Counted from the stretch's first letter, positions 11,265 to 25,927 are shown. The stretch is 64,000 nt of DNA from Auanema rhodensis (GCA_964057225.1 CAXKVF010000072.1:682001-746000), one strand, 5' to 3'. Notes: generated from the letters alone by a model not told the origin. Program-made: numbers and translations.

Positions 11265-14200
11265 TTCACGTAAATTTCAAAGTCATGGTTACCATGAACC
11301 AATATCAATACAAATTTGTTTTTAGACTAATATGAACATGGGGAATCTAATTTTGAAAACCGCATCACTTTATCTTTCACGTGAAGCGAGTTACATACCA
11401 AGTGCACATCACGTGTACATTTAATTAGCATAAATTAAAGTTCACGTAAACTTCAAAGTCATGGTTACCATGAACCAATATCAATACAAATTTATTTTTA
11501 GACTAATATGGACATGGGGAATCTAATTTTGAAAACCGCATCTCTTTATCTTTCACGTGAAGCGAGTTACATACCAAGTGCACATCACGTGTACATTTAA
11601 TTAGCATAAATTAAAGTTCACGTAAATTTCAAAGTCATGGTTACCATGAACCAATATCAATACAAATTTGTTTTTAGACTAATATGGACATGGGGAATCT
11701 AATTTTGAAAACCGCATCTCATTATCTTTCACGTGAAGCGAGTTACATACCAAGTGCACATCACGTGTACATTTAATTAGCATAAATTAAAGTTCACGTA
11801 AATTTCAAAGTCATGGTTACCATGAACCAATATCAATAAAAATTTGTTTTTAGACTAATATGGACATGGGGAATCTAATTTTGAAAACCGCATCTCTTTA
11901 TCTTTCACGTGAAGCGAGTTACATACCAAGTGCACATCACGTGTACATTTAATTAGCATAAATTAAAGTTCACGTAAATTTCAAAGTCATGGTTACCATG
12001 AACCAATATCAATACAAATTTGTTTTTAGACTAATATGGACATGGGGAATCTAATTTTGAAAACTGCATCACTTTATCTTTCACGTGAAGCGAGTTACAT
12101 ACCAAGTGCACATCACGTGTACATTTAATTAGCATAAATTAAAGTTCACGTAAATTTCAAAGTCATGGTTACCATGCACCAATATCAATAAAAATTTGTT
12201 TTTAGACTAATATGGACATGGGGAATCTAATTTTGAAAACCGCATCTCTTTATCTTTCACGTGAAGCGAGTTACATACCAAGTGCACATCACGTGTACAT
12301 TTAATTAGCATAAATTAAAGTTCACGTAAATTTCAAAGTCATGGTTACCATGAACCAATATCAATACAAATTTGTTTTTAGACTAATATGGACATGGGGA
12401 ATCTAATTTTGAAAACCGCATCTCTTTATCTTTCACGTGAAGCGAGTTACATACCAAGTGCACATCACGTGTACATTTAATTAGCATAAATTAAAGTTCA
12501 CGTAAATTTCAAAGTCATGGTTACCATGAACCAATATCAATAAAAATTTGTTTTTAGACTAATATGGACATGGGGAATCTAATTTTGAAAACCGCATCTC
12601 TTTATCTTTCACGTGAAGCGAGTTACATACCAAGTGCACATCATGTGTACATTTAATTAGCATAAATTAAAGTTCACGTAAATTTCAAAGTCATGGTTAC
12701 CATGAACCAATATCAATACAAATTTGTTTTTAGACTAATATGGACATGGGGAATCTAATTTTGAAAACCGCATCACTTTATCTTTCACGTGAAGCGAGTT
12801 ACATACCAAGTGCACATCACGTGTACATTTAATTAGCATAAATTAAAGTTCACGTAAATTTCAAAGTCATGGTTACCATGAACCAATATCAATACAAATT
12901 TGTTTTTAGACTAATATGGACATGGGGAATCTAATTTTGAAAACCGCATCTCTTTATCTTTCACGTGAAGCGAGTTACATACCAAGTGCACATCACGTGT
13001 ACATTTAATTAGCATAAATTAAAGTTCACGTAAATTTCAAAGTCATGGTTACCATGAACCAATATCAATACAAATTTGTTTTTAGACTAATATGGACATG
13101 GGGAATCTAATTTTGAAAACCGCATCTCTTTATCTTTCACGTGAAGCGAGTTACATACCAAGTGCACATCACGTGTACATTTAATTAGCATAAATTAAAG
13201 TTCACGTAAATTTCAAAGTCATGGTTACCATGAACCAATATCAATAAAAATTTGTTTTTAGACTAATATGGACATGGGGAATCTAATTTTGAAAACCGCA
13301 TCTCTTTATCTTTCACGTGAAGCGAGTTACATACCAAGTGCACATCACGTGTACATTTAATTAGCATAAATTAAAGTTCACGTAAATTTCAAAGTCATGG
13401 TTACCATGAACCAATATCAATACAAATTTGTTTTTAGACTAATATGGACATGGGGAATCTAATTTTGAAAACTGCATCACTTTATCTTTCACGTGAAGCG
13501 AGTTACATACCAAGTGCACATCACGTGTACATTTAATTAGCATAAATTAAAGTTCACGTAAATTTCAAAGTCATGGTTACCATGCACCAATATCAATAAA
13601 AATTTGTTTTTAGACTAATATGGACATGGGGAATCTAATGTTGAAAACCGCATCTCTTTATCTTTCACGTGAAGCGAGTTACATACCAAGTGCACATCAC
13701 GTGTACATTTAATTAGCATAAATTAAAGTTCACGTAAATTTCAAAGTCATGGTTACCATGAAGCAATATCAATAAAAATTTGTTTTTAGACTAATATGGA
13801 CAGGGGGAATCTAATTTTGAAAACCGCATCTCTTTATCTTTCACGTGAAGCGAGTTACATACCAAGTGCACATCACGTGTACATTTAATTAGAATAAATT
13901 AAAGTTCACGTAAATTTCAAAGTCATGGTTACCATGAACTAATATCAATAAAAATTTGTTTTTAGACTAATATGGACATGGGGAATCTAATTTTGAAAAC
14001 CGCATCTCTTTATCTTTCACGTGAAGCGAGTTACATACCAAGTGCACATCACGTGTACATTTAATTAGCATAAATTAAAGTTCACGTAAATTTCAAAGTC
14101 ATGGTTACCATGAACTAATATCAATAAAAATTTGTTTTTAGACTAATATGGACATGGGGAATCTAATTTTGAAAACCGCATCTCTTTATCTTTCACGTGA

Positions 14201-14784
14201 AGCGAGTTACATACCAAGTGCACATCACGTGTACATTTAATTAGCATAAATTAAAGTTCACGTAAATTTCAAAGTCATGGTTACCATGAAGCAATATCAA
14301 TAAAAATTTGTTTTTAGACTAATATGGACAGGGGGCATCTAATTTTGAAAACCGCATCTCTTTATCTTTCACGTGAAGCGAGTTACATACCAAGTGCACA
14401 TCACGTGTACATTTAATTAGCATAAATTAAAGTTCACGTAAATTTCAAAGTCATGGTTACCATGAACCAATATCAATAAAAATTTGTTTTTAGACTAATA
14501 TGGACATGAGGAATCTAATTTTGAAAACCGCATCTCTTTATCTTTCACGTGAAGCGAGTTACATACCAAGTGCACATCACGTGTACATTCAATTAGCATA
14601 AATTAAAGTTCACGTAAAATTCAAAGTCATGGTTACCATGAACCAATATCAATAAAAATTTGTTTTTAGACTAATATGGACATGGGGAATCTAATTTTGA
14701 AAACCGCATCTCTTTATCTTTCACGTAAAGCGAGTTACATACCAAGTGCACATCACGTGTACATTTAATTAGCATAAATTAAAG
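11265..14784 (+). repeat. Block P, second copy
   Basis: After one module-B-like monomer at 11265, the P order resumes. C11+TTTATTTTT (A at 11494) and TCTCATTATC (A at 11721) stand exactly 10,736 bp (61 monomers) from their counterparts at 758 and 985. The second CTGCATCAC monomer (T at 13473) is 10,560 bp (60 monomers) from its counterpart at 2913, because one plain monomer present at 1585 is missing here. An extra T36 monomer at 14081 restores the 61-monomer offset. Homology fades after 14784. Confidence 0.9.
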
Positions 14785-15136
14785 TTCACGTAAATTTCAA
14801 AGTCATGGTTACCATGCACCAACATCAATAAAAATTTGTTTTTAGACTAATATGGACATGGGGAATCTAATGTTGAAAACCGCATCTCTTTATCTTTCAC
14901 GTGAAGCGAGTTACATACCAAGTGCACATCACGTGTACATTTAATTAGCATAAATTAAAGTTCACGTAAATTTCAAAGTCATGGTTACCATGAACCAATA
15001 TCAATAAAAATTTGTTTTTAGACTAATATGGACAGGGGGAATCTAATTTTGAAAACCGCATCTCTTTATCTTTCACGTGAAGCGAGTTACATACCAAGTG
15101 CACATCACGTGTACATTTAATTAGCATAAATTAAAG

Positions 15137-15340
15137 TTCACGTAAATTTCAAAGTCATGGTTACCATGAACCAATATCAATAAAAATTTGTTTTTAGACT
15201 AATATGGACATGAGGAATCTAATTCTGTAATATGGACATGAGGAATCTAATTTTGAAAACCGCATCTCTTTATCTTTCACGTGAAGCGAGTTACATACCA
15301 AGTGCACATCACGTGTACATTTAATTAGCATAAATTAAAG
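15137..15340 (+). repeat. 204-bp monomer with 28-bp tandem duplication
   Basis: Positions 15200-15227 are directly repeated at 15228-15255. The duplicated 28 bp begins TAATATGGACATGAGG. The first copy ends in CTG where the second ends in TTG. This is one of only three monomers of this length in the window. Confidence 0.95.
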
Positions 15341-16748
15341 TTCACGTAAATTTCAAAGTCATGGTTACCATGAACTAATATCAATAAAAATTTGTTTTTA
15401 GACTAATATGGACATGGGGAATCTAATTTTGAAAACCGCATCTCTTTATCTTTCACGTGAAGCGAGTTACATACCAAGTGCACATCACGTGTACATTTAA
15501 TTAGCATAAATTAAAGTTCACGTAAATTTCAAAGTCATGGTTACCATGAACCAATATCAATAAAAATTTGTTTTTAGACTAATATGGACATGGGGAATCT
15601 AATTTTGAAAACCGCATCTCTTTATCTTTCACGTGAAGCGAGTTACATACCAAGTGCACATCACGTGTACATTTAATTAGCATAAATTAAAGTTCACGTA
15701 AATTTCAAAGTCATGGTTACCATGAACCAATATCAATAAAAATTTGTTTTTAGACTAATATGGACATGAGGAATCTAATTTTGAAAACCGCATCTCTTTA
15801 TCTTTCACGTGAAGCGAGTTACATACCAAGTGCACATCACGTGTACATTCAATTAGCATAAATTAAAGTTCACGTAAATTTCAAAGTCATGGTTACCATG
15901 CACCAATATCAATAAAAATTTGTTTTTAGACTAATATGGACATGGGGAATCTAATTTTGAAAACCGCATCTCTTTATCTTTCACATGAAGCGAGTTACAT
16001 ACCAAGTGCACATCACGTGTACATTTAATTAGCATAAATTAAAGTTCACGTAAATTTCAAAGTCATGGTTACCATGAACCAATATCAATAAAAATTTGTT
16101 TTTAGACTAATATGGACATGGGGAATCTAATTTTGAAAACCGCATCTCTTTATCTTTCACGTGAAGCGAGTTACATACCAAGTGCACATCACGTGTACAT
16201 TTAATTAGCATAAATTAAAGTTCACGTAAATTTCAAAGTCATGGTTACCATGAACCAATATCAATAAAAATTTGTTTTTAGACTAATATGGACATGGGGA
16301 ATCTAATTTTGAAAACCGCATCTCTTTATCTTTCACGTGAAGCGAGTTACATACCAAGTGCACATCACGTGTACATTTAATTAGCATAAATTAAAGTTCA
16401 CGTAAATTTCAAAGTCATGGTTACCATGAAGCAATATCAATAAAAATTTGTTTTTAGACTAATATGGACATGGGGAATCTAATTTTGAAAACCGCATCTC
16501 TTTATCTTTCACGTGAAGCGAGTTACATACCAAGTGCACATCACGTGTACATTTAATTAGCATAAATTAAAGTTCACGTAAATTTCAAAGTCATGGTTAC
16601 CATGCACCAATATCAATAAAAATTTGTTTTTAGACTAATATGGACATGGGGAATCTAATTTTGAAAACCGCATCTCTTTATCTTTCACGTGAAGCGAGTT
16701 ACATACCAAGTGCACATCACGTGTACATTTAATTAGCATAAATTAAAG

Positions 16749-16952
16749 TTCACGTAAATTTCAAAGTCATGGTTACCATGAACCAATATCAATAAAAATT
16801 TGTTTTTAGACTAATATGGACATGAGGAATCTAATTCTGTAATATGGACATGAGGAATCTAATTTTGAAAACCGCATCTCTTTATCTTTCACGTGAAGCG
16901 AGTTACATACCAAGTGCACATCACGTGTACATTTAATTAGCATAAATTAAAG
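16749..16952 (+). repeat. 204-bp monomer, second copy
   Basis: Positions 16812-16839 are repeated at 16840-16867. The CTG/TTG difference between the two halves matches the monomer at 15137, as expected if the 9-monomer unit was duplicated after the 28-bp event. Confidence 0.95.
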
Positions 16953-18008
16953 TTCACGTAAATTTCAAAGTCATGGTTACCATGAACTAATATCAATAAA
17001 AATTTGTTTTTAGACTAATATGGACATGGGGAATCTAATTTTGAAAACCGCATCTCTTTATCTTTCACGTGAAGCGAGTTACATACCAAGTGCACATCAC
17101 GTGTACATTTAATTAGCATAAATTAAAGTTCACGTAAATTTCAAAGTCATGGTTACCATGAACCAATATCAATAAAAATTTGTTTTTAGACTAATATGGA
17201 CATGGGGAATCTAATTTTGAAAACCGCATCTCTTTATCTTTCACGTGAAGCGAGTTACATACCAAGTGCACATCACGTGTACATTTAATTAGCATAAATT
17301 AAAGTTCACGTAAATTTCAAAGTCATGGTTACCATGAACCAATATCAATAAAAATTTGTTTTTAGACTAATATGGACATGAGGAATCTAATTTTGAAAAC
17401 CGCATCTCTTTATCTTTCACGTGAAGCGAGTTACATACCAAGTGCACATCACGTGTACATTCAATTAGCATAAATTAAAGTTCACGTAAATTTCAAAGTC
17501 ATGGTTACCATGCACCAATATCAATAAAAATTTGTTTTTAGACTAATATGGACATGGGGAATCTAATTTTGAAAACCGCATCTCTTTATCTTTCACATGA
17601 AGCGAGTTACATACCAAGTGCACATCACGTGTACATTTAATTAGCATAAATTAAAGTTCACGTAAATTTCAAAGTCATGGTTACCATGAACCAATATCAA
17701 TAAAAATTTGTTTTTAGACTAATATGGACATGGGGAATCTAATTTTGAAAACCGCATCTCTTTATCTTTCACGTGAAGCGAGTTACATACCAAGTGCACA
17801 TCACGTGTACATTTAATTAGCATAAATTAAAGTTCACGTAAATTTCAAAGTCATGGTTACCATGAACCAATATCAATAAAAATTTGTTTTTAGACTAATA
17901 TGGACATGGGGAATCTAATTTTGAAAACCGCATCTCTTTATCTTTCACGTGAAGCGAGTTACATACCAAGTGCACATCACGTGTACATTTAATTAGCATA
18001 AATTAAAG

Positions 18009-19064
18009 TTCACGTAAATTTCAAAGTCATGGTTACCATGAAGCAATATCAATAAAAATTTGTTTTTAGACTAATATGGACATGGGGAATCTGATTTTGA
18101 AAACCGCATCTCTTTATCTTTCACGTGAAGCGAGTTACATACCAAGTGCACATCACGTGTACATTTAATTAGCATAAATTAAAGTTCACGTAAATTTCAA
18201 AGTCATGGTTACCATGCACCAATATCAATAAAAATTTGTTTTTAGACTAATATGGACATGGGGAATCTAATTTTGAAAACCGCATCTCTTTATCTTTCAC
18301 GTGAAGCGAGTTACATACCAAGTGCACATCACGTGTACATTTAATTAGCATAAATTAAAGTTCACGTAAATTTCAAAGTCATGGTTACCATGAACCAATA
18401 TCAATAAAAATTTGTTTTTAGACTAATATGGACATGGGGAATCTAATTTTGAAAACCGCATCTCTTTATCTTTCACGTGAAGCGAGTTACATACCAAGTG
18501 CACATCACGTGTACATTTAATTAGCATAAATTAAAGTTCACGTAAATTTCAAAGTCATGGTTACCATGAAGCAATATCAATAAAAATTTGTTTTTAGACT
18601 AATATGGACATGGGGAATCTGATTTTGAAAACCGCATCTCTTTATCTTTCACGTGAAGCGAGTTACATACCAAGTGCACATCACGTGTACATTTAATTAG
18701 CATAAATTAAAGTTCACGTAAATTTCAAAGTCATGGTTACCATGCACCAATATCAATAAAAATTTGTTTTTAGACTAATATGGACATGGGGAATCTAATT
18801 TTGAAAACCGCATCTCTTTATCTTTCACGTGAAGCGAGTTACATACCAAGTGCACATCACGTGTACATTTAATTAGCATAAATTAAAGTTCACGTAAATT
18901 TCAAAGTCATGGTTACCATGAACCAATATCAATAAAAATTTGTTTTTAGACTAATATGGACATGGGGAATCTAATTTTGAAAACCGCATCTCTTTATCTT
19001 TCACGTGAAGCGAGTTACATACCAAGTGCACATCACGTGTACATTTAATTAGCATAAATTAAAG
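18009..19064 (+). repeat. 3-monomer tandem duplication, 2 x 528 bp
   Basis: Copies are 18009-18536 and 18537-19064, in the order G35 with CTGATTTTG (G at 18093 and 18621), C33, plain. It overlaps the end of the 9-monomer HOR. Because the private base at 18093 is absent from the first 9-mer copy, this duplication is younger than the 9-mer. Confidence 0.9.
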
Positions 19065-21703
19065 TTCACGTAAATTTCAAAGTCATGGTTACCATGAACC
19101 AATATCAATAAAAATTTGTTTTTAGACTAATATGGACATGGGGAATCTAATTTTGAAAACCGCATCTCTTTATCTTTCACGTGAAGCGAGTTACATACCA
19201 AGTGCACATCACGTGTACATTTAATTAGCATAAATTAAAGTTCACGTAAATTTCAAAGTCATGGTTAACATGCACCAATATCAATAAAAATTTGTTTTTA
19301 GACTAATATGGACATGGGAATCTAATTTTGAAAACCGCATCTCTTTATCTTTCACGTGAAGCGAGTTACATACTAAGTGCACATCACGTGTACATTTAAT
19401 TAGCATAAATTAAAGTTCACGTAAATTTCAAAGTCATGGTTACCATGAACCAATATCAATAAAAATTTGTTTTTAGACTAATATGGACATGGGGAATCTA
19501 ATTTTGAAAACCGCATCTCTTTATCTTTCACGTGAAGCGAGTTACATACCAAGTGCACATCACGTGTACATTTAATTAGCATAAATTAAAGTTCACGTAA
19601 ATTTCAAAGTCATGGTTACCATGAAGCAATATCAATAAAAATTTGTTTTTAGACTAATATGGACATGGGGAATCTAATTTTGAAAACCGCATCTCTTTAT
19701 CTTTCACGTGAAGCGAGTTACATACCAAGTGCACATCACGTGTACATTTAATTAGCATAAATTAAAGTTCACGTAAATTTCAAAGGCATGGTTACCATGA
19801 AGCAATATCAATAAAAATTTGTTTTTAGACTAATATGGACATGGGGAATCTAATTTTGAAAACCGCATCTTTTTATCTTTCACGTGAAGCGAGTTACATA
19901 CCAAGTGCACATCACGTGTACATTTAATTAGCATAAATTAAAGTTCACGTAAATTTCAAAGTCATGGTTACCATGAACCAATATCAATAAAAATTTGTTT
20001 TTAGACTAATATGGACATGGGGAATCTAATTTTGAAAACCGCATCTCTTTATCTTTCACGTGAAGCGAGTTACATACCAAGTGCACATCACGTGTACATT
20101 TAATTAGCATAAATTAAAGTTCACGTAAATTTCAAAGGCATGGTTACCATGAAGCAATATCAATAAAAATTTGTTTTTAGACTAATATGGACATGGGGAA
20201 TCTAATTTTGAAAACCGCATCTCTTTATCTTTCACGTGAAGCGAGTTACATACCAAGTGCACATCACGTGTACATTTAATTAGCATAAATTAAAGTTCAC
20301 GTAAATTTCAAAGTCATGGTTACCATGAACCAATATCAATAAAAATTTGTTTTTAGACTAATATGGACATGGGGAATCTAATTTTGAAAACCGCATCTCT
20401 TTATCTTTCACGTGAAGCGAGTTACATACCAAGTGCACATCACGTGTACATTTGATTAGCATAAATTAAAGTTCACGTAAAATTCAAAGTCATGGTTACC
20501 ATGCACCAATATCAATAAAAATTTGTTTTTAGACTAATATGGACATGGGGAATCTAATTTTGAAAACCGCATCTCTTTATCTTTCACGTGAAGCGAGTTA
20601 CATACCAAGTGCACATCACGTGTACATTTAATTAGCATAAATTAAAGTTCACGTAAATTTCAAAGTCATGGTTACCATGAACCAATATCAATAAAAATTT
20701 GTTTTTAGACTAATATGGACATGGGGAATCTAATTTTGAAAACCGCATCTCTTTATCTTTCACGTGAAGCGAGTTACATACCAAGTGCACATCACGTGTA
20801 CATTTAATTAGCATAAATTAAAGTTCACGTAAATTTCAAAGTCATGGTTACCATGAAGCAATATCAATAAAAATTTGTTTTTAGACTAATATGGACATGG
20901 GGAATCTAATTTTGAAAACCGCATCTCTTTATCTTTCACGTGAAGCGAGTTACATACCAAGTGCACATCACGTGTACATTTAATTAGCATAAATTAAAGT
21001 TCACGTAAATTTCAAAGTCATGGTTACCATGAAGCAATATCAATAAAAATTTGTTTTTAGACTAATATGGACATGGGGAATCTAATTTTGAAAACCGCAT
21101 CTTTTTATCTTTCACGTGAAGCGAGTTACATACCAAGTGCACATCACGTGTACATTTAATTAGCATAAATTAAAGTTCACGTAAATTTCAAAGTCATGGT
21201 TACCATGAACCAATATCAATAAAAATTTGTTTTTAGACTAATATGGACATGGGGAATCTAATTTTGAAAACCGCATCTCTTTATCTTTCACGTGAAGCGA
21301 GTTACATACCAAGTGCACATCACGTGTACATTTAATTAGCATAAATTAAAGTTCACGTAAATTTCAAAGTCATGGTTACCACGAACCAATATCAATAAAA
21401 ATTTGTTTTTAGACTAATATGGACATGGGGAATCTAATTTTGAAAACCGCATCTCTTTATCTTTCACGTGAAGCGAGTTACATACCAAGTACACATCACG
21501 TGTACATTTAATTAGCATAAATTAAAGTTCACGTAAACTTCAAAGTCATGGTTACCATGAACCAATATCAATAAAAATTTGTTTTTAGACTAATATGGAC
21601 ATGGGGAATCTAATTTTGAAAACCGCATCTCTTTATCTTTCACGTGAAGCGAGTTACATACCAAGTGCACATCACGTGTACATTTAATTAGCATAAATTA
21701 AAG
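19065..21703 (+). repeat. Mixed monomers with a recurring triplet
   Basis: No strict HOR is seen here. A triplet G35, then G35+T104 (CATCTTTTTATC), then plain occurs at 19592-20119 and 20824-21351, 1232 bp apart. It recurs at 29652-30179 and, with an extra T104, at 31412-31939. A private G (CAAAGGCATG) marks the monomers at 19768 and 20120. The 175-bp monomer at 19241-19415 lacks one G of the GGGG run. Confidence 0.8.
19241..19415 (+). repeat. 175-bp monomer (1-bp deletion)
   Basis: The run GACATGGGGAA is shortened to GACATGGGAA near 19317. The monomer also has GGTTAACATG (A at 19268), which breaks the 13-bp dyad found in other copies, and C33. Confidence 0.93.
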
Positions 21704-23111
21704 TTCACGTAAACTTCAAAGTCATGGTTACCATGCACCAATATCAATAAAAATTTGTTTTTAGACTAATATGGACATGGGGAATCTAATTTTGAAAACC
21801 GCATCTCTTTATCTTTCACGTGAAGCGAGTTACATACCAAGTGCACATCACGTGTACATTTAATTAGCATAAATTAAAGTTCACGTAAATTTCAAAGTCA
21901 TGGTTACCATGAACCAATATCAATAAAAATTTGTTTTTAGACTAATATGGACATGGGGAATCTAATTTTGAAAACCGCATCTCTTTATCTTTCACGTGAA
22001 GCGAGTTACATACCAAGTGCACATCACGTGTACATTTAATTAGCATAAATTAAAGTTCACGTAAATTTCAAAGTCATGGTTAACATGCACCAATATCAAT
22101 AAAAATTTGTTTTTAGACTAATATGGACATGGGGAATCTAATTTTGAAAACCGCATCTCTTTATCTTTCACGTGAAGCGAGTTACATACCAAGTGCACAT
22201 CACGTGTACATTTAATTAGCATAAATTAAAGTTCACGTAAATTTCAAAGTCATGGTTACCATGAACCAATATCAATAAAAATTTGTTTTTAGACTAATAT
22301 GGACATGGGGAATCTAATTTTGAAAACCGCATCTCTTTATCTTTCACGTGAAGCGAGTTACATACCAAGTGCACATCACGTGTACATTTAATTAGCATAA
22401 ATTAAAGTTCACGTAAACTTCAAAGTCATGGTTACCATGCACCAATATCAATAAAAATTTGTTTTTAGACTAATATGGACATGGGGAATCTAATTTTGAA
22501 AACCGCATCTCTTTATCTTTCACGTGAAGCGAGTTACATACCAAGTGCACATCACGTGTACATTTAATTAGCATAAATTAAAGTTCACGTAAATTTCAAA
22601 GTCATGGTTACCATGAACCAATATCAATAAAAATTTGTTTTTAGACTAATATGGACATGGGGAATCTAATTTTGAAAACCGCATCTCTTTATCTTTCACG
22701 TGAAGCGAGTTACATACCAAGTGCACATCACGTGTACATTTAATTAGCATAAATTAAAGTTCACGTAAATTTCAAAGTCATGGTTAACATGCACCAATAT
22801 CAATAAAAATTTGTTTTTAGACTAATATGGACATGGGGAATCTAATTTTGAAAACCGCATCTCTTTATCTTTCACGTGAAGCGAGTTACATACCAAGTGC
22901 ACATCACGTGTACATTTAATTAGCATAAATTAAAGTTCACGTAAATTTCAAAGTCATGGTTACCATGAACCAATATCAATAAAAATTTGTTTTTAGACTA
23001 ATATGGACATGGGGAATCTAATTTTGAAAACCGCATCTCTTTATCTTTCACGTGAAGCGAGTTACATACCAAGTGCACATCACGTGTACATTTAATTAGC
23101 ATAAATTAAAG
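21704..23111 (+). repeat. 4-monomer tandem duplication, 2 x 704 bp
   Basis: Copies are 21704-22407 and 22408-23111. The order is C11+C33, plain, A28+C33 (GGTTAACATG, A at 22083 and 22787), plain. Marker pairs are 704 bp apart. Confidence 0.9.
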
Positions 23112-23815
23112 TTCACGTAAATTTCAAAGTCATGGTTACCATGAACCAATATCAATAAAAATTTGTTTTTAGACTAATATGGACATGGGGAATCTAATTT
23201 TGAAAACCGCATCACTTTATCTTTCACGTGAAGCGAGTTACATACCAAGTGCACATCACGTGTACATTTAATTAGCATAAATTAAAGTTCACGTAAAATT
23301 CAAAGTCATGGTTACCATGAACCAATATCAATACAAATTTGTTTTTAGACTAATATGGACATGGGGAATCTAATTTTGAAAACCGCATCTCTTTATCTTT
23401 CACGTGAAGCGAGTTACATACCAAGTGCACATCACGTGTACATTTAATTAGCATAAATTAAAGTTCACGTAAATTTCAAAGTCATGGTTACCATGAACCA
23501 ATATCAATACAAATTTGTTTTTAGACTAATATGGACATGGGGAATCTAATTTTGAAAACCGCATCTCTTTATCTTTCACGTGAAGCGAGTTACATACCAA
23601 GTGCACATCACGTGTACATTTAATTAGCATAAATTAAAGTTCACGTAAATTTCAAAGTCATGGTTACCATGAAGCAATATCAATAAAAATTTGTTTTTAG
23701 ACTAATATGGACATGGGGAATCTAATTTTGAAAACCGCATCTCTTTATCTTTCACGTGAAGCGAGTTACATACCAAGTGCACATCACGTGTACATTTAAT
23801 TAGCATAGATTAAAG
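23112..23815 (+). repeat. Four transitional monomers before the third P copy
   Basis: The order is plain with TCACTTT; A11+C47; C47; G35. This is where the C47 allele reappears after being absent since about 13.4 kb. Confidence 0.8.
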
Positions 23816-25927
23816 TTCACGTAAATTTCAAAGTCATGGTTACCATGAACCAATATCAATAAAAATTTGTTTTTAGACTAATATGGACATGGGGAATCTA
23901 ATTTTGAAAACCGCATCTCTTTATCTCTCACGTGAAGCGAGTTACATACCAAGTGCACATCACGTGTACATTTAATTAGCATAAATTAAAGTTCACGTAA
24001 ATTTCAAAGTCATGGTTACCATGAACCAATATCAATACAAATTTGTTTTTAGACTAATATGGACATGGGGAATCTAATTTTGAAAACTGCATCACTTTAT
24101 CTTTCACGTGAAGCGAGTTACATACCAAGTGCACATCACGTGTACATTTAATTAGCATAAATTAAAGTTCACGTAAATTTCAAAGTCATGGTTACCATGC
24201 ACCAATATCAATAAAAATTTGTTTTTAGACTAATATGGACATGGGGAATCTAATTTTGAAAACCGCATCTCTTTATCTTTCACGTGAAGCGAGTTACATA
24301 CCAAGTGCACATCACGTGTACATTTAATTAGCATAAATTAAAGTTCACGTAAATTTCAAAGTCATGGTTACCATGAACCAATATCAATAAAAATTTGTTT
24401 TTAGACTAATATGGACATGGGGAATCTAATTTTGAAAACCGCATCTCTTTATCTTTCACGTGAAGCGAGTTACATACCAAGTGCACATCACGTGTACATT
24501 TAATTAGCATAAATTAAAGTTCACGTAAATTTCAAAGTCATGGTTACCATGAACCAATATCAATACAAATTTGTTTTTAGACTAATATGGACATGGGGAA
24601 TCTAATTTTGAAAACCGCATCTCTTTATCTTTCACGTGAAGCGAGTTACATACCAAGTGCACATCACGTGTACATTTAATTAGCATAAATTAAAGTTCAC
24701 GTAAATTTCAAAGTCATGGTTACCATGAACCAATATCAATAAAAATTTGTTTTTAGACTAATATGGACATGGGGAATCTAATTTTGAAAACCGCATCTCT
24801 TTATCTTTCACGTGAAGCGAGTTACATACCAAGTGCACATCATGTGTACATTTAATTAGCATAAATTAAAGTTCACGTAAATTTCAAAGTCATGGTTACC
24901 ATGAACCAATATCAATACAAATTTGTTTTTAGACTAATATGGACATGGGGAATCTAATTTTGAAAACCGCATCACTTTATCTTTCACGTGAAGCGAGTTA
25001 CATACCAAGTGCACATCACGTGTACATTTAATTAGCATAAATTAAAGTTCACGTAAATTTCAAAGTCATGGTTACCATGAACCAATATCAATACAAATTT
25101 GTTTTTAGACTAATATGGACATGGGGAATCTAATTTTGAAAACCGCATCTCTTTATCTTTCACGTGAAGCGAGTTACATACCAAGTGCACATCACGTGTA
25201 CATTTAATTAGCATAAATTAAAGTTCACGTAAATTTCAAAGTCATGGTTACCATGAACCAATATCAATACAAATTTGTTTTTAGACTAATATGGACATGG
25301 GGAATCTAATTTTGAAAACCGCATCTCTTTATCTTTCACGTGAAGCGAGTTACATACCAAGTGCACATCACGTGTACATTTAATTAGCATAAATTAAAGT
25401 TCACGTAAATTTCAAAGTCATGGTTACCATGAACCAATATCAATAAAAATTTGTTTTTAGACTAATATGGACATGGGGAATCTAATTTTGAAAACCGCAT
25501 CTCTTTATCTTTCACGTGAAGCGAGTTACATACCAAGTGCACATCACGTGTACATTTAATTAGCATAAATTAAAGTTCACGTAAATTTCAAAGTCATGGT
25601 TACCATGAACCAATATCAATACAAATTTGTTTTTAGACTAATATGGACATGGGGAATCTAATTTTGAAAACTGCATCACTTTATCTTTCACGTGAAGCGA
25701 GTTACATACCAAGTGCACATCACGTGTATATTTAATTAGCATAAATTAAAGTTCACGTAAATTTCAAAGTCATGGTTACCATGCACCAATATCAATAAAA
25801 ATTTGTTTTTAGACTAATATGGACATGGGGAATCTAATGTTGAAAACCGCATCTCTTTATCTTTCACGTGAAGCGAGTTACATACCAAGTGCACATCACG
25901 TGTACATTTAATTAGCATAAATTAAAG
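23816..25927 (+). repeat. Block P, third (partial) copy
   Basis: Twelve consecutive monomers repeat the order of 1057-3168: plain, C47+CTGCATCAC, C33, plain, C47, T148, C47+TCACTTT, C47, C47, plain, C47+CTGCATCAC, C33+G88. Marker distances to the first copy are constant at 22,759 bp (T97 at 1329/24088 and 2913/25672; T148 at 2084/24843). That equals 129 monomers plus the 55 bases of net indels between them. This copy keeps the plain monomer that the second copy lost. Confidence 0.92.

Larger units (their letters stand above)
15137..18360 (+). repeat. 9-monomer HOR, 2 x 1612 bp
   Basis: Copies are 15137-16748 and 16749-18360. Both begin with a 204-bp monomer carrying a 28-bp internal duplication. 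They continue T36; plain; A77+C158; C33 with CACATGAAG; plain; plain; G35; C33. Marker pairs sit exactly 1612 bp apart: duplication junctions at 15228/16840, C158 at 15850/17462 and CACATG at 15985/17597. The only marker difference seen is G at 18093 in the second copy. Confidence 0.94.
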
